NCBI GenBank assembly: GCA_023423895.1
Contig: JAFAER010000163.1
Location: forward strand, 1 to 64,000
DNA length: 64,000 bases
Reading direction: 5' to 3'
From: Pseudomonadota bacterium
GTDB taxonomy: Bacteria; Myxococcota_A; Polyangia; Polyangiales; Polyangiaceae
Below are positions 43,417 to 51,802 of this stretch, piece after piece (within the stretch, counting starts at the first letter, position 1; each line of letters starts with the position of its first letter). Below the pieces are notes generated by a model. It was not told where the DNA came from. It did no database searches and worked only from the letters and a program-made list of their open reading frames with translations. The translations under genes were made by a program, and so were the position numbers.

Positions 43417-44262
43417 TCAAGGGAGGCAGCCCGCACGCGTCGTCGCGACGACGACCTCGTCGAGCCACGCCTCTTCGAGGTCGAACTCGGCGCCGACGAG
43501 GACGTCCGCCTCGGTCGCCGGAACACGGCCTTCGATCACGGACGAAGGGATGAGCGCGCCGTCGAGGTAGAGCCGGAACGCGGAGGCAACGCCATCGAGC
43601 TCCCATTCGAGGCAGAACCAGCGGTCGAGGGGGACCTTCGTGATCGGCACGTCCGGATGGAGCACGAAGCTGCTCTCGTCGATCATCGGCTCGTCCTGGA
43701 AGTAGAGCCCGAAAAATGCCGCGGCGCCGATCGCGACAGCGTGGACCGAGGTCGCGCCGCTCGCGTTCTTGCCTCCGAACGCGATCACGTTCGAGTGATG
43801 CGTGAGCGATGCTTCGGCCGACGAAGGGACGAACATGTGCGTTCGGCCCCACACTTTGCGGCCGGCGAGGGCTGCTCGCTGTCGCGCGCGCAGCATCGCG
43901 CGTCCGCCACCTCGCTCGGTCGTCACGTGGAGAGCACGACCGCCACGATAGGAACGCGACTCGTCGATCGCAGCCGCGCCCGACTGGAGCTCGGGCTCCC
44001 ATCGTGTGGAGTCGATCGCCGGCTCGTCGAAGGAATCGCAGACGAGGACACCGGCGCTGTCGCAGCGCAGCGGTCCGTCGTTGGTGTCGTTCGAATCGCC
44101 GTCGGTCCGCGCGTCGTTCGTGCTCGCATCGCTCGACGCGCCGCCAGCGTCGTCGCTCGGTCGAGCGGTATTCGGCTCGTCGACGGACGTGTCGTCCTGT
44201 CCGCAAGCCCACGCCAGCACGCCGGCGACGAGCGCCGCCGGCAGAAGGCGACCGATGCGCAT
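43417..44262 (-). CDS. Lipoprotein with LamG/concanavalin-like domain
   Basis: 281 aa from the ATG at 44262 (a GTG two codons earlier overlaps the DUF1552 stop). Lipobox VLAWAC, Asp/Ser-rich linker, then a jelly-roll pattern typical of LamG-like folds: CDSFDEPAIDSTRWEPELQSGAAAIDESRSYRGGRALHV ... DRWFCLEWELDGVASAFRLYLDGALI ... VLVGAEFDLEEAWLDEVVV. It is the third gene of an operon with DUF1592 and DUF1552 proteins. A carbohydrate-binding role is inferred from the fold. Confidence 0.7.
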   Translation of the reverse strand: MRIGRLLPAALVAGVLAWACGQDDTSVDEPNTARPSDDAGGASSDASTNDARTDGDSNDTNDGPLRCDSAGVLVCDSFDEPAIDSTRWEPELQSGAAAIDESRSYRGGRALHVTTERGGGRAMLRARQRAALAGRKVWGRTHMFVPSSAEASLTHHSNVIAFGGKNASGATSVHAVAIGAAAFFGLYFQDEPMIDESSFVLHPDVPITKVPLDRWFCLEWELDGVASAFRLYLDGALIPSSVIEGRVPATEADVLVGAEFDLEEAWLDEVVVATTRAGCLP

Positions 44263-44264
44263 GT

Positions 44265-45629
44265 TCACGCGAGCCCCGAGACCCAGCCCTTGTAGTCGGG
44301 GTGGCCGAAGCCGTCGACTTCGAGGCCGAACACACGGCAGAGCGACGTGAGGAAGTGGTTGTGCGGGAACGCCAGCGGGAGCGGCTCGCCGACGTTGCGT
44401 CCGAGGAGCGGATCGGCGTTCGGATCGCGGGTCGTGATGTGGCGGCCCATCGCGAGCTTGCCGCCGGCTCCGCCGATCATCACCACGGGCACGCGGAAGA
44501 GCGAGTGAGAGCCCGTCCCGAGCTCGTTGATCCAGACGACGAGCGTCCGATCGAGCAGCGAACCGCCGGTCTCCTGGACTGCCGCTAGCTGCCCGATGAA
44601 GCGCGCGATGAGACCCGCATACCAGGTGTGGATCTTCACCATCGCTTGCCGCGCCGATTCGCTCCCGTCGACGTTGTGCGCGAAGTCGTTGTGGATGTCG
44701 GTGTAGCCGATGCCGTCGAGCCACGGCATGCTCGGGAGGTTCACGACCATCGTGCCGACGCGGGTGAGGTCGCACGCGAAGGCCTGGACCATGATGTCGA
44801 GATGAAGCTTCACGAGCTGCTCGGACAGCTCGATGCTGTCGAGCGATCCGGGCGAGGTCGGCGCAGCGGGCTTCGTGCAGGAGATCACGCTACCGAGCCG
44901 GCTCTCGATGTCGCGCAGTGCCGAGATGTGCTGCTCGAGCTTCGCGCGCTCCGGTCCCACGAGCCGCCGCTCCAGACGTGTCGCGTCGCCCTTGAGGAAG
45001 TCGACGAGGCTCCGCTTGCGGGCGATGGCGCGGGCACGCTCCTCGTCGGAGGCGCCGCTGGCGATGTCGCCGAAGAGCCGCTGATAGAGCGCGAGCGGGT
45101 CGCGCTCCATCGGGATGCGCGTCCCGCCCTGTCCGAAGGACATGTGGTTGACCGCGGTGGTCCCGCTGAACTGTTTCCAGCCGAGGAGCTCGACGCTTCG
45201 GATCTTCGTGCCGTTGCCGATGTGCCGAGCGATCGCCTGATCGACCGACTCGCTCTCGGGGAGCCCGCCGTCCGTTCCGCGCACGCGGCTGCCGGTCAGG
45301 CACGTCACCATCCCACACTCGTGGCCGCCGACGGGAAGGCCGTGCTCGTACGCGACCTTGAAGTCGAGACCGTCGAGCACGATCATCTTGTCCTTGTAGG
45401 CGGCCAGCGGCGCGAGGATCGAGCCCGGGTAGGCAATGTCGAAGCCTGCACGCGGAGTCCAGCTCGGATGTACGGTGCCCTGCGGCGTCTGGATGATGAA
45501 CAGACGAAGCGGCGGCTCGGCTGCAGAGGCCTCTTGTTCGCGAAGGACCTGAGCCATCGGCAGCGCGAGGCCGAGCGCGCCGAGCGTTGCAAGGAACTGC
45601 CTACGAGCGATCGTGTGCGGACGTTTCAT
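44265..45629 (-). CDS. DUF1552 secreted protein (Tat-type leader)
   Basis: 454 aa. The leader MKRPHTIARRQFLATLGALGLALPMAQVL has an ARRQFL twin-arginine motif, so Tat export of a folded protein is likely. The body matches DUF1552: LRLFIIQTPQGTVHPSWTP, DKMIVLDGLDF, GHECGMVTCLTG, GGSLLDRTLVVWINELGTGSHS. It resembles the sulfatase/alkaline-phosphatase-like DUF1501/DUF1552 group. Its ATG overlaps the stop of the DUF1592 gene (ATGA). This pair occurs together in Planctomycetes and myxobacteria. Substrate unknown. Confidence 0.85.
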   Translation of the reverse strand: MKRPHTIARRQFLATLGALGLALPMAQVLREQEASAAEPPLRLFIIQTPQGTVHPSWTPRAGFDIAYPGSILAPLAAYKDKMIVLDGLDFKVAYEHGLPVGGHECGMVTCLTGSRVRGTDGGLPESESVDQAIARHIGNGTKIRSVELLGWKQFSGTTAVNHMSFGQGGTRIPMERDPLALYQRLFGDIASGASDEERARAIARKRSLVDFLKGDATRLERRLVGPERAKLEQHISALRDIESRLGSVISCTKPAAPTSPGSLDSIELSEQLVKLHLDIMVQAFACDLTRVGTMVVNLPSMPWLDGIGYTDIHNDFAHNVDGSESARQAMVKIHTWYAGLIARFIGQLAAVQETGGSLLDRTLVVWINELGTGSHSLFRVPVVMIGGAGGKLAMGRHITTRDPNADPLLGRNVGEPLPLAFPHNHFLTSLCRVFGLEVDGFGHPDYKGWVSGLA

Positions 45630-47266
45630 GGTGTCTGGTCCTTGCGTTCGGAGAATGCGCTCGACCGCGCGTAGGCGATGAGGACCTCGCGGAGGTCTCC
45701 CCCGCTCTGCTCCAGTGCCTGGCGGACGTCGCCCGTCTCGCACGACATCGCCGTCTCCTTGCGTCCGAAGCCGTAGCGATAGAGCTGTCGCGACAGACAC
45801 TCCTCGACCTCGGGATGCGAAGCCAGGATGCCGGCGCCCTGCGCGCCGCCGGTGAACGCGCTGCCGTCGCCGACCGTCTTCGGCGTCACGATCGCGCCCG
45901 AGGCATCGACCGGCGCATCGGCCTCGACGGTGCGGTGCTTCCCGATGCCGTCGAAGTCCTCGAAGCCGAGGCCGATCGGGTCCATGTTCATGTGACAGCC
46001 CGCGCACGACGGATTGTCGGTGTGCGTGCGGAGCCGCTCGCGCGTCGTGCGCTTCCCGTCCGGGACGGGCAGCGATGTGTTGACCGTCGGCGGCGGTGGA
46101 GGCATCTGGCCGCAGAGCAGCGCGGTGAAGACCATCTTCCCGCGATGCACCGGCGAGGTGTCTCCGAAGTGGGCGTACGTCGAGAGGACGCTCGCCTGCG
46201 TGAGCAGTCCGCGACGCTCCGCCGGAAGCTTCACGCGCGCTGGCGTCGTGCCAGGACGGTCGGGCAGACCGTAGAACTCGGCCATCCGATCGTCGACGAA
46301 CGTGTAGTCCGCGCCGAGCAGCGTCGACAACTTGCCATCTCCCTCGCGGAAGAGGTGCTCGACGAACGCATGCGTCTCGGCACGCATCGACGCCCGCCAC
46401 TCTGCGGAGAACTCGGAGTAGACGAGGTTGTTCTTCTGGATCGACTCGAGCTCCGAGAGCCCCGCCCACTGGAGCACGAAGTTCTCGAGGCGCTTTCGTC
46501 CCTGATCCGTTGCGAGGAGCCGGCGCGCGTGTCGGGCGCGCTCTTCGGGCTCGAGGAGCTTGCCTTCCGCGGCGGCGCGGGAGAGCTCGTCATCCGGCGG
46601 GCCGCCGGTGACCAGGAAGGAGAGCTCCGCTGCGAGCTCGTGTCCCTCGAGCACGCGAACGCCGGTCTGCCCTTCGGCTCCGAGCTCCGTGCGATAGAGA
46701 AAGGCCGTCGACTGGAACACCGCCTCGACGACGAGATGGAGTCCCCCGGCGTAGTCGGCACCATCACGCCCGGCCTGGAACACCGTGAATAGCCCGTCGC
46801 GCTCCTCCGTCGTCACGGGACGGCGGAACGTGCGCGTGACGAAGTCGGCAACGAAGGCGTCGAAGCAAGCTCGCTCGTCACCACCACACGACCAGCGAGG
46901 ATCCGCGACGACGCGATCCGCGAGCTTGCTGCTCACGACGCCGAGCTGATCGAGCAGCAGGCCGGAGACGACGAGTCCTTCGTGGTTGTCGAACCCGAGC
47001 GGACGATCCTCTGCGGCGAGGGAGTCGGTGAAGAGCGTCGTCGGTCCGACGACGGCAGACGCGGCCGCGTCGAGCTCGCCGCGCGTGAGTCGGCGAACGC
47101 GCCCGGGGAGCGCACACGCCTCGTTCGCGGTCGTCCGCGGAGGAGCTTCGTCGACGGAATCGCCGCACGCGATCCCGCACGCGATCACCACGGCAAGCGC
47201 GAGCGCGGAGGACCACTGACTTGACGCGACGACACGTATGCGGGAGCGACGACTCGGACCGTCCAC
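45626..47266 (-). CDS. DUF1592/DUF1588/DUF1585 cytochrome-like secreted protein
   Basis: 546 aa. Signal with lipobox-like GIACGD, then DUF1587-type start (RVRRLTRGELDAAASAVVG), DUF1592 (FVTRTFRRPVTTEERDGLF ... FVLQWAGL), DUF1588 (ADYTFVDDRMAEFYGLP ... RGLLTQASVLSTYAHFGDTSPVHRG) and DUF1585 (VEECLSRQLYRYGFGR). One c-type haem motif, CAGCH, lies in TDNPSCAGCHMNMDPIGLGFE. First gene of the coupled operon with DUF1552 and the LamG-like lipoprotein. Such haem proteins are often linked to polymer degradation; this is not shown here. Confidence 0.87.
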   Translation of the reverse strand: MDGPSRRSRIRVVASSQWSSALALAVVIACGIACGDSVDEAPPRTTANEACALPGRVRRLTRGELDAAASAVVGPTTLFTDSLAAEDRPLGFDNHEGLVVSGLLLDQLGVVSSKLADRVVADPRWSCGGDERACFDAFVADFVTRTFRRPVTTEERDGLFTVFQAGRDGADYAGGLHLVVEAVFQSTAFLYRTELGAEGQTGVRVLEGHELAAELSFLVTGGPPDDELSRAAAEGKLLEPEERARHARRLLATDQGRKRLENFVLQWAGLSELESIQKNNLVYSEFSAEWRASMRAETHAFVEHLFREGDGKLSTLLGADYTFVDDRMAEFYGLPDRPGTTPARVKLPAERRGLLTQASVLSTYAHFGDTSPVHRGKMVFTALLCGQMPPPPPTVNTSLPVPDGKRTTRERLRTHTDNPSCAGCHMNMDPIGLGFEDFDGIGKHRTVEADAPVDASGAIVTPKTVGDGSAFTGGAQGAGILASHPEVEECLSRQLYRYGFGRKETAMSCETGDVRQALEQSGGDLREVLIAYARSSAFSERKDQTP

Positions 47267-47433
47267 ACTTCACCTCCGGTGGTAGGCGCGGTGCACGGTA
47301 CGTGTGCGGCCTCGCGCGCGCTGCGCTCCACGCGAAGCGGGGAGTCGCCATGTTGCATGGTGCACAAGACGCGGACGACCTGGCTTGGATCAGACGGCTA
47401 CGATGTCTCGGCCCGTCGGGCGCACGTTTGCTC

Positions 47434-48273
47434 TCAACGTGAGTGATAGTTGCCGTGGATGCGCCACTCGATGGCCGTGCGAAGCGACGGTGGATGACCG
47501 ATCAGCTCGCGCGTCGTGCGCGCGAGGTGCGCTTGATCGGAGAACCCCGTCTCCGCCGCGATGTGCGCGAGACGTTCGGGCCGCCACATGCGCGTGAGAG
47601 CGCTCGTGAAGCGGTACCACTGCAAGAGACGGCGCAGCCCTACGCCGAGTGACTCGACGACGAGGTGGCGGAGCCGCTCGGACGAGAGCTCCGTGCGTGC
47701 CGACAGCATCTCGAGCGTCGGCGGCTCCGGCTCGAAAGCGAGCGTGTCGAGGACGACGCGGACGCGCCGGTCGAGCAGGCGCCCGAGCGGAGAACCGAGA
47801 GCATCGAGGAGCTCGCCATGCGCATCGTCCGCGTGATGGTGAGCCGGCGTCGAGAGCAGCGCCTCGGCCGCACCGCGCACGCGACCGCCCGCTCGACCTT
47901 CGACGATCGTCGGTCCCGCCTCCGTCATGACGACGGGCCGGCCATCACGCACGGGGTGCACGACGATCCCGATCCGCGGCCCCGCGCTCAACGTCGCGTA
48001 AGGAACGCCGGGCGGAACGAGCACCGGTGAGCGCGTCTCGACGATCGCGCCGCCAGGAGCACGAAACGTGAGCGGTGCCCCATCGAGCGGCACGACGATG
48101 CGTTGCCCGACGTGAACGTTCGTCTGCGTGAACGGAGCGCCCGCAGGAAACAGCCACGCGAGGACACCGGGCGCGACCAGCACCGCGCCTGCAGGCTTCG
48201 TTGAAACGAGCAGGGGCTTGGGTGATGGGGCTTTCGGCGGTCGCGTGCTCTTGCTCACGCGCGTATCGGTCAT
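47434..48273 (-). CDS. AraC-family transcriptional regulator
   Basis: 279 aa from the ATG at 48273 (MTDTRVSKST). N-terminal cupin-like sensing part (VLVAPGVLAWLFPAGAPFTQTNVHVGQRIVV), then a C-terminal AraC double helix-turn-helix: TLEMLSARTELSSERLRHLVVESLGVGLRRLLQWYRFTSAL and RLAHIAAETGFSDQAHLARTTRELIGHPPSLRTA. It is 167 bp downstream of the DUF1592 promoter on the same strand, so the two are separate units. The ligand is unknown. Confidence 0.85.
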   Translation of the reverse strand: MTDTRVSKSTRPPKAPSPKPLLVSTKPAGAVLVAPGVLAWLFPAGAPFTQTNVHVGQRIVVPLDGAPLTFRAPGGAIVETRSPVLVPPGVPYATLSAGPRIGIVVHPVRDGRPVVMTEAGPTIVEGRAGGRVRGAAEALLSTPAHHHADDAHGELLDALGSPLGRLLDRRVRVVLDTLAFEPEPPTLEMLSARTELSSERLRHLVVESLGVGLRRLLQWYRFTSALTRMWRPERLAHIAAETGFSDQAHLARTTRELIGHPPSLRTAIEWRIHGNYHSR

Positions 48274-48746
48274 CCTCGTCCGTTCGTTCCGAGCTCGACG
48301 TCTCCCCCCGGGGGACGGGGCGCTGGCGGAGCCTAGGTGGACGGACATCGAACCGCTTGTATGGGCCGGCTACCAAGGCGCGAGACATCGCATGGCGGTT
48401 ACGTCGACTCGAATGCGCGCGCGCGAGCCTCGTGACCGGGGATGGAGGTCCCTCTGATCGCCGCCATGCGAGCGCCGTTCCGTCAGCGAGGACCGGGCAT
48501 CGCCATGCGACGAATCCCTCCGCGTACGCGAGAACCTCGTGGATTCGACGTGGTTGGAGATCCGATGCGGGGCGCACTCGGCGTCGCTCCGAGGCTGCGC
48601 ATGCTCGGGCTGCGCAGCACGTTTGCGCACCCTGCGCACGACGCTGACGTACGCGTGTCGGAACCCACGGAGATCACGCACGCACGGGGAGGCACGCCCG
48701 TTGCGAAAGCTCCTTCCGCGCACGCAGCGCATTCTTGGAGGCCCCC
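48274..48746. other. Divergent intergenic region
   Basis: 473 bp between the AraC gene and the Cys-rich lipoprotein. Open frames are Arg/Ser-rich shadows without start signals. GGAG at 48737-48740 is the ribosome binding site of the lipoprotein. No other element was recognised. Confidence 0.45.
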
Positions 48747-49373
48747 TTGCTCTCTCGTCTCACCGGTTCGATCGTCGTCACACTCTCGCTCGTCGCGCTC
48801 GTCGCGGCGTGCAGCTCGTCCACCGAGACGACCAACACACCAGGCACCAGCTCGGGGTCGAGCGGCAGCTCCGGATCGAGCGGCAGCTCCGGATCGAGCG
48901 GCGGCTCCAAGAACACACTCGACAAGTGCGGTGGCGGCGAGGACTCCACGTGCACCGAGGCCGAGACGCAGGCTCACTTCAGCTGCCTGACCTCGAAGTG
49001 CGACGCCGAGTACACCGCGTGTTACGGCTCCGGCTACAAAGACGGCGACTTCGGCGGCGCGTGCGGCGACTACATCACGTGCGTGATGGCGTGCGATTGC
49101 AACGACATGGCGTGCGTCCAGAAGTGCCCGATCCCCGGCAACGACTGCAGCACGTGCGTCGAGACGCTGAGCACCTGCATGGAGCAGTGCCCCGAGCCGG
49201 CCTGCATGAACGAGAACAACGACCCCGGCGACGGCGAGAAGTGTGCGGACCTCGCGGACTGCTGCGCCGCGAAGGAAGACGAGCAGGAGCGGACGACCTG
49301 CGAGAAAGCTCTGGAGATGGCCGGCGGCAACGAGGCTGCGTGCGGACCGATCTACGATTCGCTCTGCCCCTGA
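48747..49373 (+). CDS. Cys-rich lipoprotein
   Basis: 208 aa from a TTG start with GGAG 6 bp upstream; this gives MLSRLTGSIVVTLSLVALVAAC, a clean lipobox signal. A linker of repeated Gly-Ser-Ser follows, encoded by 18-bp tandem units (about 48858-48905) that could vary in number. The mature domain has about 20 cysteines (CLTSKCDAEYTACY, CGDYITCVMACDCND, CVQKCPIPGNDCSTCVETLSTC), a fold known as a repeated secreted module in Polyangia but without assigned role. A terminator-like hairpin follows at 49430. Confidence 0.75.
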   Translation: MLSRLTGSIVVTLSLVALVAACSSSTETTNTPGTSSGSSGSSGSSGSSGSSGGSKNTLDKCGGGEDSTCTEAETQAHFSCLTSKCDAEYTACYGSGYKDGDFGGACGDYITCVMACDCNDMACVQKCPIPGNDCSTCVETLSTCMEQCPEPACMNENNDPGDGEKCADLADCCAAKEDEQERTTCEKALEMAGGNEAACGPIYDSLCP

Positions 49374-49429
49374 CCGGCATCCGGTGACGTGACGACACCG
49401 TCACGCATCGTGAGGAAGACAAAATGCGT

Positions 49430-49465
49430 CGCGGGCGCCGCTCCCTTCGAGGGGAGGCGCCCGCG
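49430..49465. terminator. Hairpin between convergent genes (bidirectional terminator)
   Basis: A perfect 10-bp stem (CGCGGGCGCC / GGCGCCCGCG) encloses a weaker inner stem and a TTCG-containing loop. It lies 57 bp after the lipoprotein stop and 71 bp after the HU-like stop. On the minus strand it is followed by GACGCATTTTG, a short T-run. The plus side lacks a T-run. Confidence 0.65.
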
Positions 49466-49535
49466 CGTTGGTTCGAACGAAGGTGCCGAACGTGTTGGAC
49501 GTGACGTGGCGCTCAGGCCGCGCGCACGACCGACA

Positions 49536-49850
49536 TCACTGAATGAGGTCCTTGAGCGCCTTGAGCGCGGTCGCGCGGACCTTCTTCGAAGCCGGCTTCG
49601 CCGGGAAGTGCTGCATCTGGCCCGTGAAGGGGTTGCGACGCTCGCCCGCCGGAATCGCCTTCTTCTTGACGGTCTTGAGCTTGAGGAGCCCCGGGATGAC
49701 GAACTCGCCCGGGCCGCGCGGGCCGAGCTGCTTCTTGATGAGATCCGTGAGGCCTTCAAAGACCTTGCTCACGCTCTTCTTGTCGAGCTCCGAGTACTGG
49801 GCAATCTCACCAATCACCTGAGCCTTGGTCATGCGCTTCGCAGCAGCCAT
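49536..49850 (-). CDS. HU/IHF-family DNA-binding protein
   Basis: 104 aa. Pattern of the family: MTKAQVIGEIAQYSELDKKSVSKVFEGLTDLIKKQLGPRGPGEFVIPGLLKLKTVKKKAIPAGERRNPFTGQ, with RRNPFTG in place of the usual GRNPxTG of the DNA-intercalating arm, and a KALKDLI helix at the end. Ribosome binding site AGGAGG lies a few bases before the ATG. HU proteins bend and compact DNA. The variant arm and extra Lys fit a lineage-specific paralogue rather than the main HU. Confidence 0.9.
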   Translation of the reverse strand: MAAAKRMTKAQVIGEIAQYSELDKKSVSKVFEGLTDLIKKQLGPRGPGEFVIPGLLKLKTVKKKAIPAGERRNPFTGQMQHFPAKPASKKVRATALKALKDLIQ

Positions 49851-50169
49851 TGCGATTCCTCCTGTCGAACTCCAACGACGACTTCTTCGAGAGACGGCGC
49901 CGTTCTGAATCTTTCAATCACACCAACTCTTCCCCACTACATCGACATCGGCGCGAAGTCTGAGAAGAGAGGGGGCGACAGAGCCTCGTGCACCCCGCTG
50001 AGGTTCGAGCGTAGAACGATCGAAACATCAGCCACGCAAGAATGGCTAACACTCGCAGTTCCATCCCCGCAAGGGAAATTAGCGGCGAAAAGCCGAATTT
50101 TTCGCGTCCGGATGCTGTTTTCCCCCGGTATTCGGGGGGTGTGTCCAGAGTGACTCAGCTCCGAACTCA
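49851..50169. other. Upstream region of the HU-like gene
   Basis: 319 bp, lower in GC than its surroundings. A short hairpin (CGGC GAAAA GCCG at 50083-50095) followed by ATTTTT on the plus strand is present, but no transcript is known to reach it. The remainder presumably holds the HU promoter. No riboswitch match was found. Confidence 0.45.
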
Positions 50170-50898
50170 TCATCCTTTGCGTGAGCGGCGAGCCTTGACG
50201 TGATGAGGTGCTTGCCCTTTTTTGCCTCTAGAGGGGCGCTGGACCGCGGGTCGATTCCGCGAGAGAGCCTGATCGGCTCCTTCCTTTGAGCGACGGGAAC
50301 CCGCGGTGGCAGCGGGTCCAGACGTGGATCCCGCCAGGGCGGACGCGTTCGGAACGTTGGCCGCCCGGCAGAGGCGTTCCGTCTCAGCCCGCATCCGGCG
50401 GTCCTCGGCAGGCGTCTCGTGATCCCATCCCAGGAGATGGAGGAGGCCGTGCGCGAGCAGCATCGTGACCTCGTCAGCGACCGCGACGCCGCGCTCATCA
50501 GCCTGTTTCCTCGCGGTCGGAACGCTCACGATGACGTCGCCGAGAACAGCGCCCGCGAGCTCGGCGAGCTCGCCTTCCTGCATCGCGAACGCAAGCACAT
50601 CAGTCGGTCGATCTTTACCGCGATAGACTTTGTTCAATTGATGAATGCGTTCGTCATCAGTTAGCAGGAATGAAACTTCCGGGTTCTTCAATTGAAGCTC
50701 GCGGATCATCGCGTGGATGCGACGCAGGATCTCCGCGCGGCCGATGCCGGCGTGGGGTCCTCGCTCGACGCTCAACGTGATGGCGCTCCGGTCCGAGCCG
50801 GTCGAGGGGGGCGCCGACTGCGACTTCGTGACACGAGCGCGCCGCTTCGGGGCAGGCGATTTCGACTTCGACGGCGATGAAAGAGGAGCTCGCTTCAC
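50170..50898 (-). CDS. ybeY: Endoribonuclease YbeY (rRNA maturation)
   Basis: About 242 aa if the GTG at 50898 is used; ATGs at 50961 and further up give longer products but collide with the divergent GT2 start, so the start is uncertain. The metal site HGLLHLLGWDHETPAEDRRM (H-x3-H-x5-H) is complete, and FLLTDDERIHQLNKVYRGKDRPTDVLAFAM is the family block. YbeY processes the 16S rRNA 3' end and serves in ribosome quality control. Both termini carry basic Ser/Ala/Lys-rich extensions (about 40 at the N-terminus, 60 at the C-terminus) not found in E. coli YbeY. Confidence 0.87.
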   Translation of the reverse strand: MKRAPLSSPSKSKSPAPKRRARVTKSQSAPPSTGSDRSAITLSVERGPHAGIGRAEILRRIHAMIRELQLKNPEVSFLLTDDERIHQLNKVYRGKDRPTDVLAFAMQEGELAELAGAVLGDVIVSVPTARKQADERGVAVADEVTMLLAHGLLHLLGWDHETPAEDRRMRAETERLCRAANVPNASALAGSTSGPAATAGSRRSKEGADQALSRNRPAVQRPSRGKKGQAPHHVKARRSRKG

Positions 50899-50959
50899 CG
50901 CGCGGTGACTAGGCTTTGCGCGTCCACCGGTCAACGTGCAAGAGTCCGGAGACGAACGC

Positions 50960-51802
50960 ATGGGCGAGAGAGCCTTCGCCATCACCATCATGGATCAGCT
51001 GAACCACGACCGGATGGCCAGCGCACGCTCGAAGGGCTCGACGGATGCGTCTCCAGCGTGGCTCGAGCGAGCGTGCATCATCGTCCCGGCGTTCGACGCC
51101 GAGAGCTCGATCGCCGGAGTCATCTCCGGCTTGACGCGCGCCCTGCCGGAGCGCAGCGCCGCCATCATCGTCGTCGACGACGGCTCGCGCGACGCGACGG
51201 GGCGCATCGCTCGGGACCTCGGCTGCATCGTCGTCCCGAGCCGGCGAGGCACGCGCGAGGGCGACGGGCCGCGCAACTGCGGGAAGGGAGCAGCGCTGCG
51301 CGCGGGGCTCGAAGCGGCCCGTGAGCGTGGCATGACGGTGGCCCTCACGGTCGACGCCGACGGTCAACATCCGCCCGAGGAGGCGCGGCGGGTGCTCTTC
51401 GCCGCCGAGAGCGAGCGCGTGCTCGTGCTCGGTGTCCGCGATCTCGTGCGCGACGGCGCCCCGCGAGCGAACCGCTTCTCGAACGGTGTGTCGAACTTCT
51501 TCCTCTCAGGGTTCGCCCGGCGCCGCCTGAGCGACACGCAGTGCGGTCTCCGCCGGTATCCGGTCCGCGAGACCTTGGCGCTCCGGACGACGGGCCAGGG
51601 CTACGACTTCGAGGCAGAGGTGCTCCTCCGCGCGATCTGGGCTGGCTTCGAGGTCATCGAGGAGCCCGTGAGAGTGCTCTACCCGGACGATCGCAAGACG
51701 CACTTCCGCGTCGGCCGCGACGTCCGGCGGATCATCCACACCGTCGTCGGCACGGTCGGCGATCACTGGCTCGGCCGGGACGGATCGTACGAGGAGGCGT
51801 GA
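50960..51802 (+). CDS. GT2-family glycosyltransferase (polyprenyl-phosphate type)
   Basis: 280 aa from the ATG at 50960 (CCGGAG upstream). GT-A fold: IIVPAFDAESSIAGVISGL, IIVVDDGSRDATGRIA, KGAALRAGLEAARERG, LTVDADGQHPPEE (DxD-like metal site) and TQCGLRRYPV. Similar to dolichol-phosphate mannose / polyprenyl-phosphate glucose synthases but with no C-terminal membrane helices. Its stop overlaps the next start (TGATG), forming an operon with a C45 peptidase-like protein and a LolA-like protein. In aryl-polyene and related clusters GT2 and LolA genes also co-occur (family knowledge); no polyketide genes are here. Confidence 0.85.
   Translation: MGERAFAITIMDQLNHDRMASARSKGSTDASPAWLERACIIVPAFDAESSIAGVISGLTRALPERSAAIIVVDDGSRDATGRIARDLGCIVVPSRRGTREGDGPRNCGKGAALRAGLEAARERGMTVALTVDADGQHPPEEARRVLFAAESERVLVLGVRDLVRDGAPRANRFSNGVSNFFLSGFARRRLSDTQCGLRRYPVRETLALRTTGQGYDFEAEVLLRAIWAGFEVIEEPVRVLYPDDRKTHFRVGRDVRRIIHTVVGTVGDHWLGRDGSYEEA

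Noticed and set aside
48370..48732. 120-aa open frame between the AraC gene and the Cys-rich lipoprotein
   Set aside because: Arg/Ser-rich without motifs or start signal; probably chance.
50083..50102. Intrinsic terminator or riboswitch upstream of the HU-like gene
   Set aside because: A 4-bp stem with a T-run on the plus strand has no gene upstream, and no known riboswitch pattern matches.
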